Positions 1 to 6,112 are shown, numbered from the stretch's first letter. The stretch: DNA of 6,234 nt from DASVAL01 sp035649575 (GCA_035649575.1 DASRJH010000040.1:1-6234), one strand, 5' to 3'. The notes: generated from the sequence alone by a model not told the origin. Translations and numbers: made by a program.

Positions 1-1653
1 CTGTTGTTGCTCGCCGGCCTCGTGTGGAGCGTGTGCGGCCTGAGCTGGGAGCTCTCGGCCATCGAGTCCGGCGAGGCGATCTCGAACTCCTGGACCAGGT
101 TCGTGAAGTTCCTGACCTCGTTCGGTGAGCCCGACCTCTCCGCTGAGACGCTCGCCACGGTCGGCTGGCTCATGCTCGATACGCTCAGCGTCGCGCTGCT
201 CGGCGTCGCGCTGGGCCTCGTGCTCGCGTATCCGATCGCGCTGTCGGCCTGCCGCGCCGTGGTGCTCGGCGACGATCTGCACACGGCTCCGTGGAGCTGG
301 CTGCGAAGGGCATGGCTCGAGGCGAACCGGTTCCTGCTCGACGTGCTGCGTGGCGTACCGGACTTCGCGTGGGCGCTGGTGCTCGCGAACTTCACGGGCA
401 TCGGCACGCCGACCGGAGTGATCGCGATCGGGATCAGCGTCGCGGGCATCCTCGGCAAGGTGCTCAGCGAGCAGTGGGACAACGTGGACCCGCTGCGCTA
501 CACGGCGCTGCGTTCGACCGGGGCGGGCCGGCTGCAGACGTTCCTGTATGGCATCCAGCCGCTGTCGGCGCGCGCGATGCTGAGCTTCGTGCTGATGCGC
601 ACCGAGTGCGCGATCCGCAACGCTTCGGTAATCGGCGTGATCGCCGGCGGCGGCCTCGGCAGCGGTCTCTGGGACGCATTCGCGGACGGCAGCTACGGCG
701 TCGTCGTCACGCGGCTCGGGGCGATGCTACTGCTCACGGCGAGCGCCGACCTGACCGCCAACCTGCTGCGCTACCAGCTGCGTGTCGACCCCAACCATCC
801 GCGCAGCAGACGCGGTCAGTCCTGCCGCAGCAGCACGACGCAACGCGCGTTCGGTGTGCTGATCTGCTTGCTGCTCGTCGGCGGCGCCGCGGCGTTCCTC
901 AGCCCCGCGCTCGCGAACCTGCTCGTCGAGCTGCAGCACATCGAACGTGACTTCGCGTTCGGTTTCACACGACGGCTGTTGTGGTCCCCAGACCTCGGCG
1001 CGACCGGCGTCGCCATACGCGAGTCGTTCGTGCCGCTCGCGGCAGCGCTGCTGACCACTTCGGCAGCCACCGCTCTGGCCGCCTTGCTCGCCTACCCGGC
1101 CTCGGTCGCGTTCCAGCTGCAGGCCCAGAACTTCACGGGCGAGCTCCCCTCCCGAGCGCGCGCCGCCCTTCGTTCGTGTTCGCTGATCGCAACGCGGGGC
1201 CTGGGCCTCCTCTGCCGCGGCGTGCCCGAGGTGGCCTGGGTGCTGATCCTCGGCGCGTTCTTCCGGCAGGGACTGTTGGCTGGCGTCCTCGCCGTGACCG
1301 TGCACAGCGCTGGCGTCCTGCTGCGCGTCTTCGCCGAGACGATCGACAACGTGCCCTTTCGCCGGCTCGAGCAGGTCTCGGGCGCCTGCCGGCCGCAGAT
1401 CTTCGTCTACGGGGCGCTACCCTCGGCGTGGCCGGACTGGAAGACCTACGCGGGCTTCCAGTTCGAGGTGAACATGCGCATGGGCATCGTGCTCGGCATG
1501 GTCGGCGCGGGCGGTCTCGGCGACGCGTTCAAGACCAACCTCGGCTACTTCCAGCTCGAACGCGCCTGCGCGTTCTTGTGGGCGATGATCTTCCTGACCG
1601 TGATCACCGACCGCGTGTCGCGGTGGCTGCAGATGCGACGGCTCAAGTGCTGA
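1..1653 (+). CDS. phnE: Fused double PhnE-type ABC transporter permease (5' partial)
   Basis: Inner-membrane permease of a binding-protein-dependent ABC importer of the phosphonate/phosphite/phosphate class; 550 codons are visible and the frame is open to the left edge, so the true start is probably outside (a TTG at 4 is the first possible start inside). The protein is an internal duplication. Half one has RGVPDFAW at about residues 117-124, an EAA-type cytoplasmic loop near 168-190 (STGAGRLQTFLYG) and GGGLG near 217. Half two has RGVPEVAW at about 406-413, its EAA loop near 457-475 (SGACRPQIFVYG) and GAGGLG near 502. The spacing between equivalent motifs is about 289 residues. Each half has several hydrophobic spans, for example about 55-80, 284-300 and 343-367. 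A usual PhnE is about 260 residues with one such domain, so this chain supplies both transmembrane halves of the transporter. The PhnC-type ATPase and PhnD-type binding protein would be expected upstream, outside the window. The substrate cannot be read from the permease alone. Confidence 0.88.
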   Translation: MLLLAGLVWSVCGLSWELSAIESGEAISNSWTRFVKFLTSFGEPDLSAETLATVGWLMLDTLSVALLGVALGLVLAYPIALSACRAVVLGDDLHTAPWSWLRRAWLEANRFLLDVLRGVPDFAWALVLANFTGIGTPTGVIAIGISVAGILGKVLSEQWDNVDPLRYTALRSTGAGRLQTFLYGIQPLSARAMLSFVLMRTECAIRNASVIGVIAGGGLGSGLWDAFADGSYGVVVTRLGAMLLLTASADLTANLLRYQLRVDPNHPRSRRGQSCRSSTTQRAFGVLICLLLVGGAAAFLSPALANLLVELQHIERDFAFGFTRRLLWSPDLGATGVAIRESFVPLAAALLTTSAATALAALLAYPASVAFQLQAQNFTGELPSRARAALRSCSLIATRGLGLLCRGVPEVAWVLILGAFFRQGLLAGVLAVTVHSAGVLLRVFAETIDNVPFRRLEQVSGACRPQIFVYGALPSAWPDWKTYAGFQFEVNMRMGIVLGMVGAGGLGDAFKTNLGYFQLERACAFLWAMIFLTVITDRVSRWLQMRRLKC

Positions 1654-1673
1654 ATGGGGAAGCAGACGACGCT

Positions 1674-3146
1674 TCAGCCCTTCGTGCCCTTGCGCAGCAG
1701 ATTCAGCAGCCCGCCGCCCTTGTCCTCCTTGGCTGCAGGCTTCGCGGCGGGTTTGCTGGCCGCGGGTTTGCTGGCCGCGGGCCGCTTGAATGCCTTCGGG
1801 AACGATGGCCTCGCAGGTGGTGGCTCGGGCTCCTCGACAACTTCGTCCTCGATCGCGTTGTCCTCGGCTGCGTCGTCCTCGGCCGCGTCGTCCCCGCGCG
1901 CATGCGGCGCGTCCTCCTCGAGGTCCTCGTCGCTCTGCTGCTGCGGCTCGTCGTCGTTGGCATCGAGCGCCGCGAACGCCTGCTGGATGGGATCGTCGAG
2001 GCTCGAGTCCACGCCCTCCAGCGAGTCGCTGCCGCCGACCGGCGCGATGATGCCCTCGCGGCTCAGCTTGATCAGGATCTGGTAGACCTCGTAGAGCGGC
2101 AGCCCGAGCACGTTGACCAGCGAACGCGGCGTCATGTCGCCGTTGATCTGCGACAGCAGCTTGAGCTCGAGCACACCGAGCACCACGTCGCCGAGGCGCT
2201 GGAACATGTTGGGGTTCGGCTCGATCGCCGCGTCGCGATCCGGGAAGACCTGCAGCATCTGCTTCCAATCGTCGAGCTGCTTGCTGCCTTCGAGCAGCAG
2301 CGAGGTCGCGCCGAGACGCAGGTCGTTCGTTTCGGCGAACGCCGGCAGGGCCTCGAGCTTGCGGAAGTAGAACGCATAGGGATCGACCTCGCGCATGAAG
2401 TCGAACATGGTCTCCTTGCCGATCGTGCGCATGAGCTCGCGCACCTCGTCGCGCCGGACCAGCCCCTTCTCGCCCAGCGCGATCAGCACGGGCACACCCT
2501 CCCTCGCGCGACGGCTCTCGGCCTCTGTCACGGCAGTCTCCGACAGCTCGCGATGCCGCATCGCGTCGCCGGGCAGCACGCGGCGGATCAGGTGATGCGG
2601 ATCGAGGAAGACGATGCGTCCCTCCTTCAGATAGATGTCGAGGCGGTTGTCGCACTTCACGAGGCTCAGACAGCCGAGGTGCTTCCCGCCGCACAACATC
2701 TGGATCACTTCTTCGACCGGGAGGAAGTCCGTGCGGCCCGCGAAGTTGAAGTCCTTCGTCGTCGCACTCGAGCTGATCAACGACTGGTCGAATGCGCTCG
2801 CGAACTCGGACAGCGTCGCGACCGGGAACACGACGCCCATCACCCACTCGGCGGCGCGCTGCGCCGCGACGGTCTCCTCGCCCTGCATGAACAGCTGCAT
2901 GCCGCGTCGCAGGCGCGTGAACAGCAGCTCCGCAAGGAAGTCGCGCGTGTCGGTCTTGGTGCCTTCCATGCGCAGCTTGCGCTCGACGAGCTCGGTCACC
3001 CGCCCGAACAGGCGGGCAAACTCGGACTCGTAGGCCTGCTCGTCCTGCGCCACGAGAGCATCGACGAGCCCTGCGATCCGCCCCTTGAGGTCGGCTGCAA
3101 GCTCGGCCATCTCGGGCTGGTCGGTCGTCTTCCCGGAATCTGGCAT
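1674..3146 (-). CDS. DUF4388 (PatA N-terminal-like) domain protein with helical/winged-helix-like C-terminal region and low-complexity tail
   Basis: 490-residue soluble protein with no signal peptide or membrane span. Residues 1-130 are mostly helical and charged. A DUF4388-like core starts near 133 (FNFAGRTDFLPVEEVIQML, then a GCLSL strand and DIYLKEGRIVFLDP near 170-183). This is the classic pattern of a short helix choosing 'group' members followed by a strand pair with an input-sensing look. Residues 325-370 (LLSQINGDMTPRSLVNVLGLPLYEV..LIKLSREGII) resemble the winged-helix segment often found in DUF4388 proteins. Residues 396-443 are very acidic (DDE, EED and AAEDD repeats), and 446-476 are Pro/Ala/Lys rich (AASKP repeats) before GLLNLLRKGTKG. 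The family is known from predatory, gliding and signalling-rich bacteria and is linked to two-component or GTPase signalling; the exact role is unknown. The ATG at 3146 is chosen because GAGAGAAG lies 8 nt upstream. The frame stays open far upstream, but only as antisense shadow of the next genes. It ends 20 bp from the convergent permease. Confidence 0.85.
   Translation of the reverse strand: MPDSGKTTDQPEMAELAADLKGRIAGLVDALVAQDEQAYESEFARLFGRVTELVERKLRMEGTKTDTRDFLAELLFTRLRRGMQLFMQGEETVAAQRAAEWVMGVVFPVATLSEFASAFDQSLISSSATTKDFNFAGRTDFLPVEEVIQMLCGGKHLGCLSLVKCDNRLDIYLKEGRIVFLDPHHLIRRVLPGDAMRHRELSETAVTEAESRRAREGVPVLIALGEKGLVRRDEVRELMRTIGKETMFDFMREVDPYAFYFRKLEALPAFAETNDLRLGATSLLLEGSKQLDDWKQMLQVFPDRDAAIEPNPNMFQRLGDVVLGVLELKLLSQINGDMTPRSLVNVLGLPLYEVYQILIKLSREGIIAPVGGSDSLEGVDSSLDDPIQQAFAALDANDDEPQQQSDEDLEEDAPHARGDDAAEDDAAEDNAIEDEVVEEPEPPPARPSFPKAFKRPAASKPAASKPAAKPAAKEDKGGGLLNLLRKGTKG
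1751..1780. repeat. Perfect 15-bp tandem duplication in the protein tail
   Basis: GTTTGCTGGCCGCGG occurs twice back to back (1751-1765 and 1766-1780). On the minus strand it encodes the AASKP AASKP repeat of the DUF4388 protein's basic tail. Being a multiple of three, it keeps frame, and copy-number change would only lengthen or shorten the tail by five residues. Confidence 0.85.
1846..1890. repeat. Three imperfect 15-bp tandem units in the acidic stretch
   Basis: Units at 1846-1860, 1861-1875 and 1876-1890 all start TCCTCG. The second and third differ at one base; the first is more diverged. On the minus strand they encode successive DDAAE-like pentapeptides of the DUF4388 protein's acidic region. 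The unit length matches the AASKP repeat nearby, so both low-complexity segments seem to have grown by in-frame 15-bp duplication. Confidence 0.7.
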
Positions 3147-3180
3147 CGCAAACGCTTCTCTCGACCAGCAATGCGATATT

Positions 3181-3213
3181 TCTTGACGCCTCGGCGAGGC
3201 CACTAGGTCAAGA
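3181..3213. promoter_or_regulatory. Inverted repeat in the divergent intergenic region (possible operator)
   Basis: TCTTGAC at 3181-3187 is mirrored by GTCAAGA at 3207-3213 with 19 nt between. Inside lies a smaller hairpin, GCCTC-GGC-GAGGC (3188-3200). The site sits in the 114-bp gap between the divergent DUF4388 and phosphotransferase genes. The arms contain TTGAC, like a sigma-70 -35 box on each strand, but I could not find a good -10 box at 16-18 bp for either direction. The dyad is seen in the sequence; an operator role is inference. Confidence 0.4.
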
Positions 3214-3260
3214 CCATGGCAACGGACTCTGGCCGACGTCGGGTGTCGTGATCTACAACA

Positions 3261-4292
3261 GTGTCCGAGTCGCCCGCCGGACGCGTGCGGCTCCGCAGCC
3301 CTCGATTCCGATCCAACGCCGTGACAGAGACACCCCTCGATACCCACCGCGAAGCAGCCCGCAGAGTGCTGCGCGAACTCCAACTCGTCGAAGCCCCGCA
3401 GCAGCGCGGACTCGTTTCCGGGCACCGCTCGTCGTTGCCGATTGTCGCCGACGCCCAGGGTGGCCGCACCTTCCTGCTCAAGTACTACCTGCCGATCAGC
3501 GAAGACACGATCCTGCCGGCCGGCGTGCGCGCGGACGACTATGCGCGCCGCGAGGTCGGGTTCTACCGCTTGCTCGACAGCATCGATCCGGACCGGCGCG
3601 ACTTCCCGGCACCGCGCACGATCATCGTCGGACCCGGCGACCCACCGGGCTGGATCCTGCTCGAGTGGTTGCCGATCGCGATCGGCCCTGCCGAGGAGAC
3701 GATCGGGCTCGACCACGTCGCCGAGCTGCTGCAGCGACTCTCGGCGGTGCCCACCGAGCGGCTCATGGGCCGCCGCGGCTTCCCGCTCGAACACTGGGAC
3801 CCGATCGCCTACCTCGATCGCATCCGCAACATGTACGACTGCGTGTTGTTCGTGCTCGGCGAGTCGCGGTGGCGCCAGGTGCAGCGGTTCTTCGCCGAGG
3901 CCGTGCGCTGGACCGATGGGCGCAAGCAGGTGCTCGTGCACGGTGACTTCAACGAGAACAACATCGTGGTCACCGAGAACGGCAAGGTGTTCCTGGTCGA
4001 CTTCGAGTGCATCGGTGTCGGCAACCGCGATCACGACTTCGCTTGGTTCTGGATCCATTGCACGCGCCATCAGGAGTGGAAACGGCAGCTGCTGTCGAGG
4101 TGGTTTGGCGGCTCGGTCGGCGGCGACCGCATTCGCGCCGAGTGGGGCATCCGCAGCACGCTCGCCTATCTCGCGATCCGTCGGCTGCGCTGGAGCTACC
4201 TCACGCACGGGGACACCGACCCGAACCAGGGGCCGAATCTCGCGCTGCTCGACGCGGCCATGGCGGGCGGCCGCGAGCTGTTTCCGAGTTAG
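3261..4292 (+). CDS. APH/choline-kinase-fold phosphotransferase family protein
   Basis: 343-residue cytosolic kinase-like protein of the aminoglycoside phosphotransferase (APH) superfamily, expected to move the ATP gamma-phosphate to a small-molecule hydroxyl. The ATP-anchoring lysine is probably K74 in TFLLKYYLP. The catalytic loop is HGDFNENN at 227-234, with D229 as the base and N234 as a metal ligand. The DFG-equivalent is DFE at 247-249 (LVDFECIGVG), followed by NRDHDFAW at 255-262, a segment typical of the family. Many members are annotated as resistance enzymes, but most act on sugars, choline-like compounds or unknown metabolites; nothing here identifies the substrate. The start is uncertain. 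An in-frame TGA at 3249-3251 limits it to GTG 3261 or later; the GTG at 3321 (giving TETPLDTHREAARR) avoids an Arg-rich leader that looks unlike coding sequence. Neither start has a clear Shine-Dalgarno site. The gene is divergent from the DUF4388 gene and lies 156 bp before the sigma factor. Confidence 0.85.
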   Translation: MSESPAGRVRLRSPRFRSNAVTETPLDTHREAARRVLRELQLVEAPQQRGLVSGHRSSLPIVADAQGGRTFLLKYYLPISEDTILPAGVRADDYARREVGFYRLLDSIDPDRRDFPAPRTIIVGPGDPPGWILLEWLPIAIGPAEETIGLDHVAELLQRLSAVPTERLMGRRGFPLEHWDPIAYLDRIRNMYDCVLFVLGESRWRQVQRFFAEAVRWTDGRKQVLVHGDFNENNIVVTENGKVFLVDFECIGVGNRDHDFAWFWIHCTRHQEWKRQLLSRWFGGSVGGDRIRAEWGIRSTLAYLAIRRLRWSYLTHGDTDPNQGPNLALLDAAMAGGRELFPS

Positions 4293-4307
4293 GCGACGCG
4301 CGAACGG

Positions 4308-4361
4308 GCGCCGTAGGCGCATGGCACCTGGTGCCGCAACGAAGTGGCACCGCGCTCCTAC
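4308..4361. repeat. REP-like palindromic element, GTAG head on the minus strand
   Basis: This lies between the phosphotransferase stop and the sigma factor. Minus strand reads GTAGGAGCGC (4352-4361), then GGTGCC and GGCACC as a stem (4346-4351 with 4330-4335; with one G-U pair the stem extends to 8 bp around a 6-nt AACGAA loop on the plus strand). A third GGCACC copy (4323-4328) can pair with the GGTGCC at 4330-4335 instead, and a further small hairpin GCGCC-GTA-GGCGC lies at 4308-4320. A GTAG head followed by a short stem-loop is the general plan of proteobacterial REP elements. No T-run follows, so it is not a canonical intrinsic terminator, though it may stabilise or end the upstream transcript. 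Only one copy is in the window. Confidence 0.5.
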
Positions 4362-4448
4362 CCGGTCCGGCGCGAGGGCCTCAACTTTGCCCTTTTCCGC
4401 GTGTTGTAGCAGCACACCGGGCCGCCGACCCCTTTGGCACGTTCCTTG

Positions 4449-5087
4449 ATGCCGCCCGGTATGGACCTGCACCGCTCTCTGGCAACGTCGTCCGGGGCAA
4501 CCGACGAAGACCTGGTTGCCCAATTGCAGGCCGGGGAAATCGCCGCAGCGCTGACGGAGTTCGAACACCGCTACGGCAAGCGGATCTTCCACTTCGTGCA
4601 CGGGATGGTCCGCGATCCGCATCTCGCGCAGGACGTCACCCAGGAAGTGTTCGAGAAGGTCCTGCTGAAGCACGATCTCTACCGCCCCGGCACGAACTTC
4701 CGCGCGTGGCTCTTCGAAGTGGCCCGCAACCAGGCGCTGACGGCGCTGCGCGCGCGCCAGCGTCTGCCGCGCCCCGTCAGCCAGCTCGGCGGCACCGAGC
4801 TGCCCGATCTGCTCGACACGCTGCCGGCACGCGCCGAGAACCTCGATCTCGAAGAGGACGAGTTCATGGCGGCCTTTCACGCCGCCGTCGACGAGCTGCC
4901 GGAGCACTACCGGACCGTGTTCGATCTCTGCGTGCGGCAGGGCAAGCCATACCAGGACGCCGGCCGCGAGCTCGGTCTGCCGACCGGCACGGTCGCGATC
5001 CGCATCATGCGCGCCAGGAAGCGCCTGTATCTCGCGCTGCAGGGCCACCTCGGACGCCTGCGCCGACCCCCCGCCTGCTTCCAGTAG
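4449..5087 (+). CDS. ECF-subfamily (sigma-70 family, group 4) RNA polymerase sigma factor
   Basis: 212-residue alternative sigma factor that would direct core RNA polymerase to a small promoter set. Region 2 spans about 38-105: FEHRYGKRIFHFVHGMV, then the polymerase-binding DVTQEVFEKVL (62-72) and the FRAWLFEVARNQALTALR helix pair (84-101). An acidic linker (LDLEEDE near 132-138) leads to region 4 at about 140-200: AAVDELPEHYRTVFDL and the helix-turn-helix GKPYQDAGRELGLPTGTVAIRIMRARKRL (165-193). Region 3 is absent, as in ECF factors. ATG 4449 is chosen over TTG 4434; ATG 4461 is also possible (208 residues), and none has a strong Shine-Dalgarno site. No anti-sigma gene follows: downstream is a decayed strip on the opposite strand. 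Regulation and target promoters are therefore unknown. The 3' end carries six C residues (about 5067-5072), a place where a sequencing slip would change the last residues. Confidence 0.9.
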   Translation: MPPGMDLHRSLATSSGATDEDLVAQLQAGEIAAALTEFEHRYGKRIFHFVHGMVRDPHLAQDVTQEVFEKVLLKHDLYRPGTNFRAWLFEVARNQALTALRARQRLPRPVSQLGGTELPDLLDTLPARAENLDLEEDEFMAAFHAAVDELPEHYRTVFDLCVRQGKPYQDAGRELGLPTGTVAIRIMRARKRLYLALQGHLGRLRRPPACFQ

Positions 5088-5113
5088 ATCGCAGCGACGT
5101 TCCCAGCGGCGGC

Positions 5114-5142
5114 GATCGACGCCAACGATTCAATCGTCGATC
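5114..5142. repeat. Hairpin-forming inverted repeat just after the sigma factor gene
   Basis: GATCGACG (5114-5121) is mirrored exactly by CGTCGATC (5135-5142) around 13 nt. The spacer overlaps a competing small palindrome, ACGATT-C-AATCGT (5125-5137). It starts 27 bp after the sigma factor stop, where a transcript end would be expected, but there is no U-tract, so an intrinsic terminator is only a guess. It also overlaps the stop of the hydrolase remnant on the other strand. Confidence 0.5.
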
Positions 5143-5252
5143 AGCTGGTAGGCCGAGGTCCAGAAGTCGTGGATGAACGCAGGGAAGCCCAGCAGGTCTG
5201 GACGACGCTGGGTCAGGAACACACCGACCAGGTGTTCCTTTGGATGCCCTGT
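5130..5252 (-). pseudogene. C-terminal remnant of a class C beta-lactamase-family serine hydrolase
   Basis: The minus strand here encodes about 40 residues, GTGHPKEHLVGVFLTQRRPD...FIHDFWTSAYQLIDD followed by a stop at 5130-5132. This resembles the usual C-terminus of COG1680 serine hydrolases, where GTxFWxDPKExLxxVFMTQ is followed by a variable stretch and ends in a ...VYQAIxD helix. In this copy the FWxD part of the first motif appears lost (GT joins HPKE directly). Upstream (above 5252) the frame runs on only as Arg/Ser-rich sequence without the SxxK or YxN motifs, so no catalytic domain remains. Residue patterns are seen in the sequence; family membership rests on my recall of the family and needs a profile search. 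If right, it is the leftover of a deleted or rearranged gene. Confidence 0.45.
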
Positions 5253-5275
5253 TCCTGGCTCTGAGGATGAAGCGA

Positions 5276-5303
5276 GTGGTCGATCACGGCAGTGATCTAC
5301 CAC
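5276..5303. repeat. 28-bp near-perfect palindrome beside the hydrolase remnant
   Basis: GTGGTCGATCAC (5276-5287) and GTGATCTACCAC (5292-5303) pair at 11 of 12 positions around a GGCA loop; the six inner pairs are perfect (GATCAC/GTGATC). No T-run follows on either strand. It contains the stop codon of the mini-ORF at 5297-5368 and lies 24 bp upstream (minus-strand sense) of the hydrolase remnant. It may be a transcript-end hairpin, a protein-binding dyad or the scar of a past rearrangement. Confidence 0.6.
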
Positions 5304-5368
5304 CGGCGAGCGCACGTTGCGCCCACGACCTTGGCCACCTTCACGGCTGCATTGGTCGGTAGGGACAC
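5297..5368 (-). CDS. Possible 23-residue small ORF downstream of the uracil-DNA glycosylase gene
   Basis: A GTG at 5366-5368 is preceded by AGGAG (5374-5378) with 5-nt spacing, the clearest Shine-Dalgarno match in this part of the window, and lies 16 nt after the stop of the glycosylase gene on the same strand. The peptide begins MSLPTNAAVKVAKVVGA and ends in a Cys/Arg/Trp tail at a TAG inside the 28-bp palindrome. I do not recognise it. It could be a real small peptide translated with the glycosylase, the start of a gene whose rest was lost (it is in a different frame from the hydrolase remnant), or chance. Confidence 0.25.
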   Translation of the reverse strand: MSLPTNAAVKVAKVVGATCARRW

Positions 5369-5384
5369 CTGCTCTCCTGCCCGG

Positions 5385-6095
5385 CTAGATGCTGACGCCG
5401 ATCGCGCGCAGCGCTTCGTCGGCGAGCCGCTCCCAACCCTGATTCGCGGCGGGACTGGCCGGACTCGGGTGCGGAATGCGACCGATGCGCACGCCGCTCG
5501 CGCCGAGCACGGCGGCAGCGCGCTGCTCGGCGAACTGACCGACGCCGATGACCCACTTCGGCTGCAACGCCTCGACGACCTGCTGGAGCAGGCGATCGCA
5601 GAGCCGGAACAGCGGCGCGGTCTCGGCCTTGCTGAGCTTGTCCGGAGTCAGGTTCGCCCCCGACTCGGCGACGAAGGCGAGCGGACAGTAGTTGTGCACG
5701 AAGAACCGCCGCAGGAAGCGCTGCGGCGTCACGAAGTGCGAGGCTGCCCAGCTCCACAGCCGATGCCCGCTGACCTCCGAACGCGGGCAGTCGAGTCCGA
5801 GCACGGGCCGCTTCTTGTGTTCGTGGGCCGGCCGCCGCACCTCGCCGTGCAGCCCGAGCCAACTGCGCACGGCCTCGACCTCGCCGAACGGCACTCCGGT
5901 CTGCACCATGCCGAACGGCCCAGGGTTCATGCCGAGCAGCAGCACTTCCTTGGGCCCGCGGCCGAAGCGTTCGAGCCAGGCCTTGTGCAGCTCCCAGGCG
6001 TAGTCGAGCGGGTTGTAGACGCAGGCGACGGGTGGCGAGAACTGCAGGCGCTGCAGCTCCTCGACGGCGGTTCTCGTCGCGTGCACGAGGGACAT
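5385..6095 (-). CDS. SMUG1-family (UDG family 3) uracil-DNA glycosylase
   Basis: 236-residue base-excision-repair enzyme predicted to cut uracil, and perhaps oxidised pyrimidines such as hydroxymethyluracil, from DNA. Motif 1 is GMNPGPFGMVQTGVPFGEV at 55-73, with N57 in the water-positioning place. The middle motif HNYCPLAFVAESGANLTP (134-151) holds the asparagine (N135) expected to read the base. Motif 2 is HPSPASPAANQGW (209-221), with H209 as the catalytic histidine. Vertebrate SMUG1 has Arg where this has Ala after HPSP, so the DNA-intercalating wedge differs. Vertebrate proteins are about 270 residues; the difference is mainly a shorter N-terminus. ATG 6095 is preferred over TTG 6131, whose extra 12 residues are Gly/Arg-rich and lack motif content; a weak GGTAGAG lies upstream of 6095. 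It is transcribed away from the right-edge gene tail by the same strand, so the two could share a transcript (66-bp gap). Confidence 0.92.
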   Translation of the reverse strand: MSLVHATRTAVEELQRLQFSPPVACVYNPLDYAWELHKAWLERFGRGPKEVLLLGMNPGPFGMVQTGVPFGEVEAVRSWLGLHGEVRRPAHEHKKRPVLGLDCPRSEVSGHRLWSWAASHFVTPQRFLRRFFVHNYCPLAFVAESGANLTPDKLSKAETAPLFRLCDRLLQQVVEALQPKWVIGVGQFAEQRAAAVLGASGVRIGRIPHPSPASPAANQGWERLADEALRAIGVSI

Positions 6096-6112
6096 GGCAC
6101 AAGCTCTACCGG

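Noticed and set aside
1654..1673. Bidirectional terminator between the convergent permease and DUF4388 genes
   Set aside because: The gap is only 20 bp and shows no stem-loop or T-run.
981..3206. 741-codon open frame on the plus strand across the permease end and the DUF4388 gene
   Set aside because: It is out of frame in the permease and in codon register antisense to the DUF4388 gene. It is an Arg/Ala/Leu-rich shadow with no recognisable fold.
3261..4292. Aminoglycoside resistance gene
   Set aside because: The fold and catalytic loop are shared by many metabolic kinases, and nothing in the sequence or neighbours points to an antibiotic substrate.
4386..4410. CAACTTTGCCC and TTGTAG as a promoter for the sigma factor
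   Set aside because: The TTGCCC to TTGTAG spacing is only about 11 bp and neither ECF nor sigma-70 consensus is met, so no promoter is called.
3147..5048. Very long open frame on the minus strand continuing upstream of the DUF4388 start, opposite the kinase and sigma genes
   Set aside because: Its codons lie exactly opposite those of two real genes. In that register a stop needs sense codons TTA, CTA or TCA, which are rare at this GC content. The translation shows no domain, while the sense strand has clear catalytic motifs.
5267..5362. 31-codon plus-strand ORF across the 28-bp palindrome
   Set aside because: The GAGG sits directly against the ATG, too close for a working Shine-Dalgarno site, and the peptide matches nothing I know.
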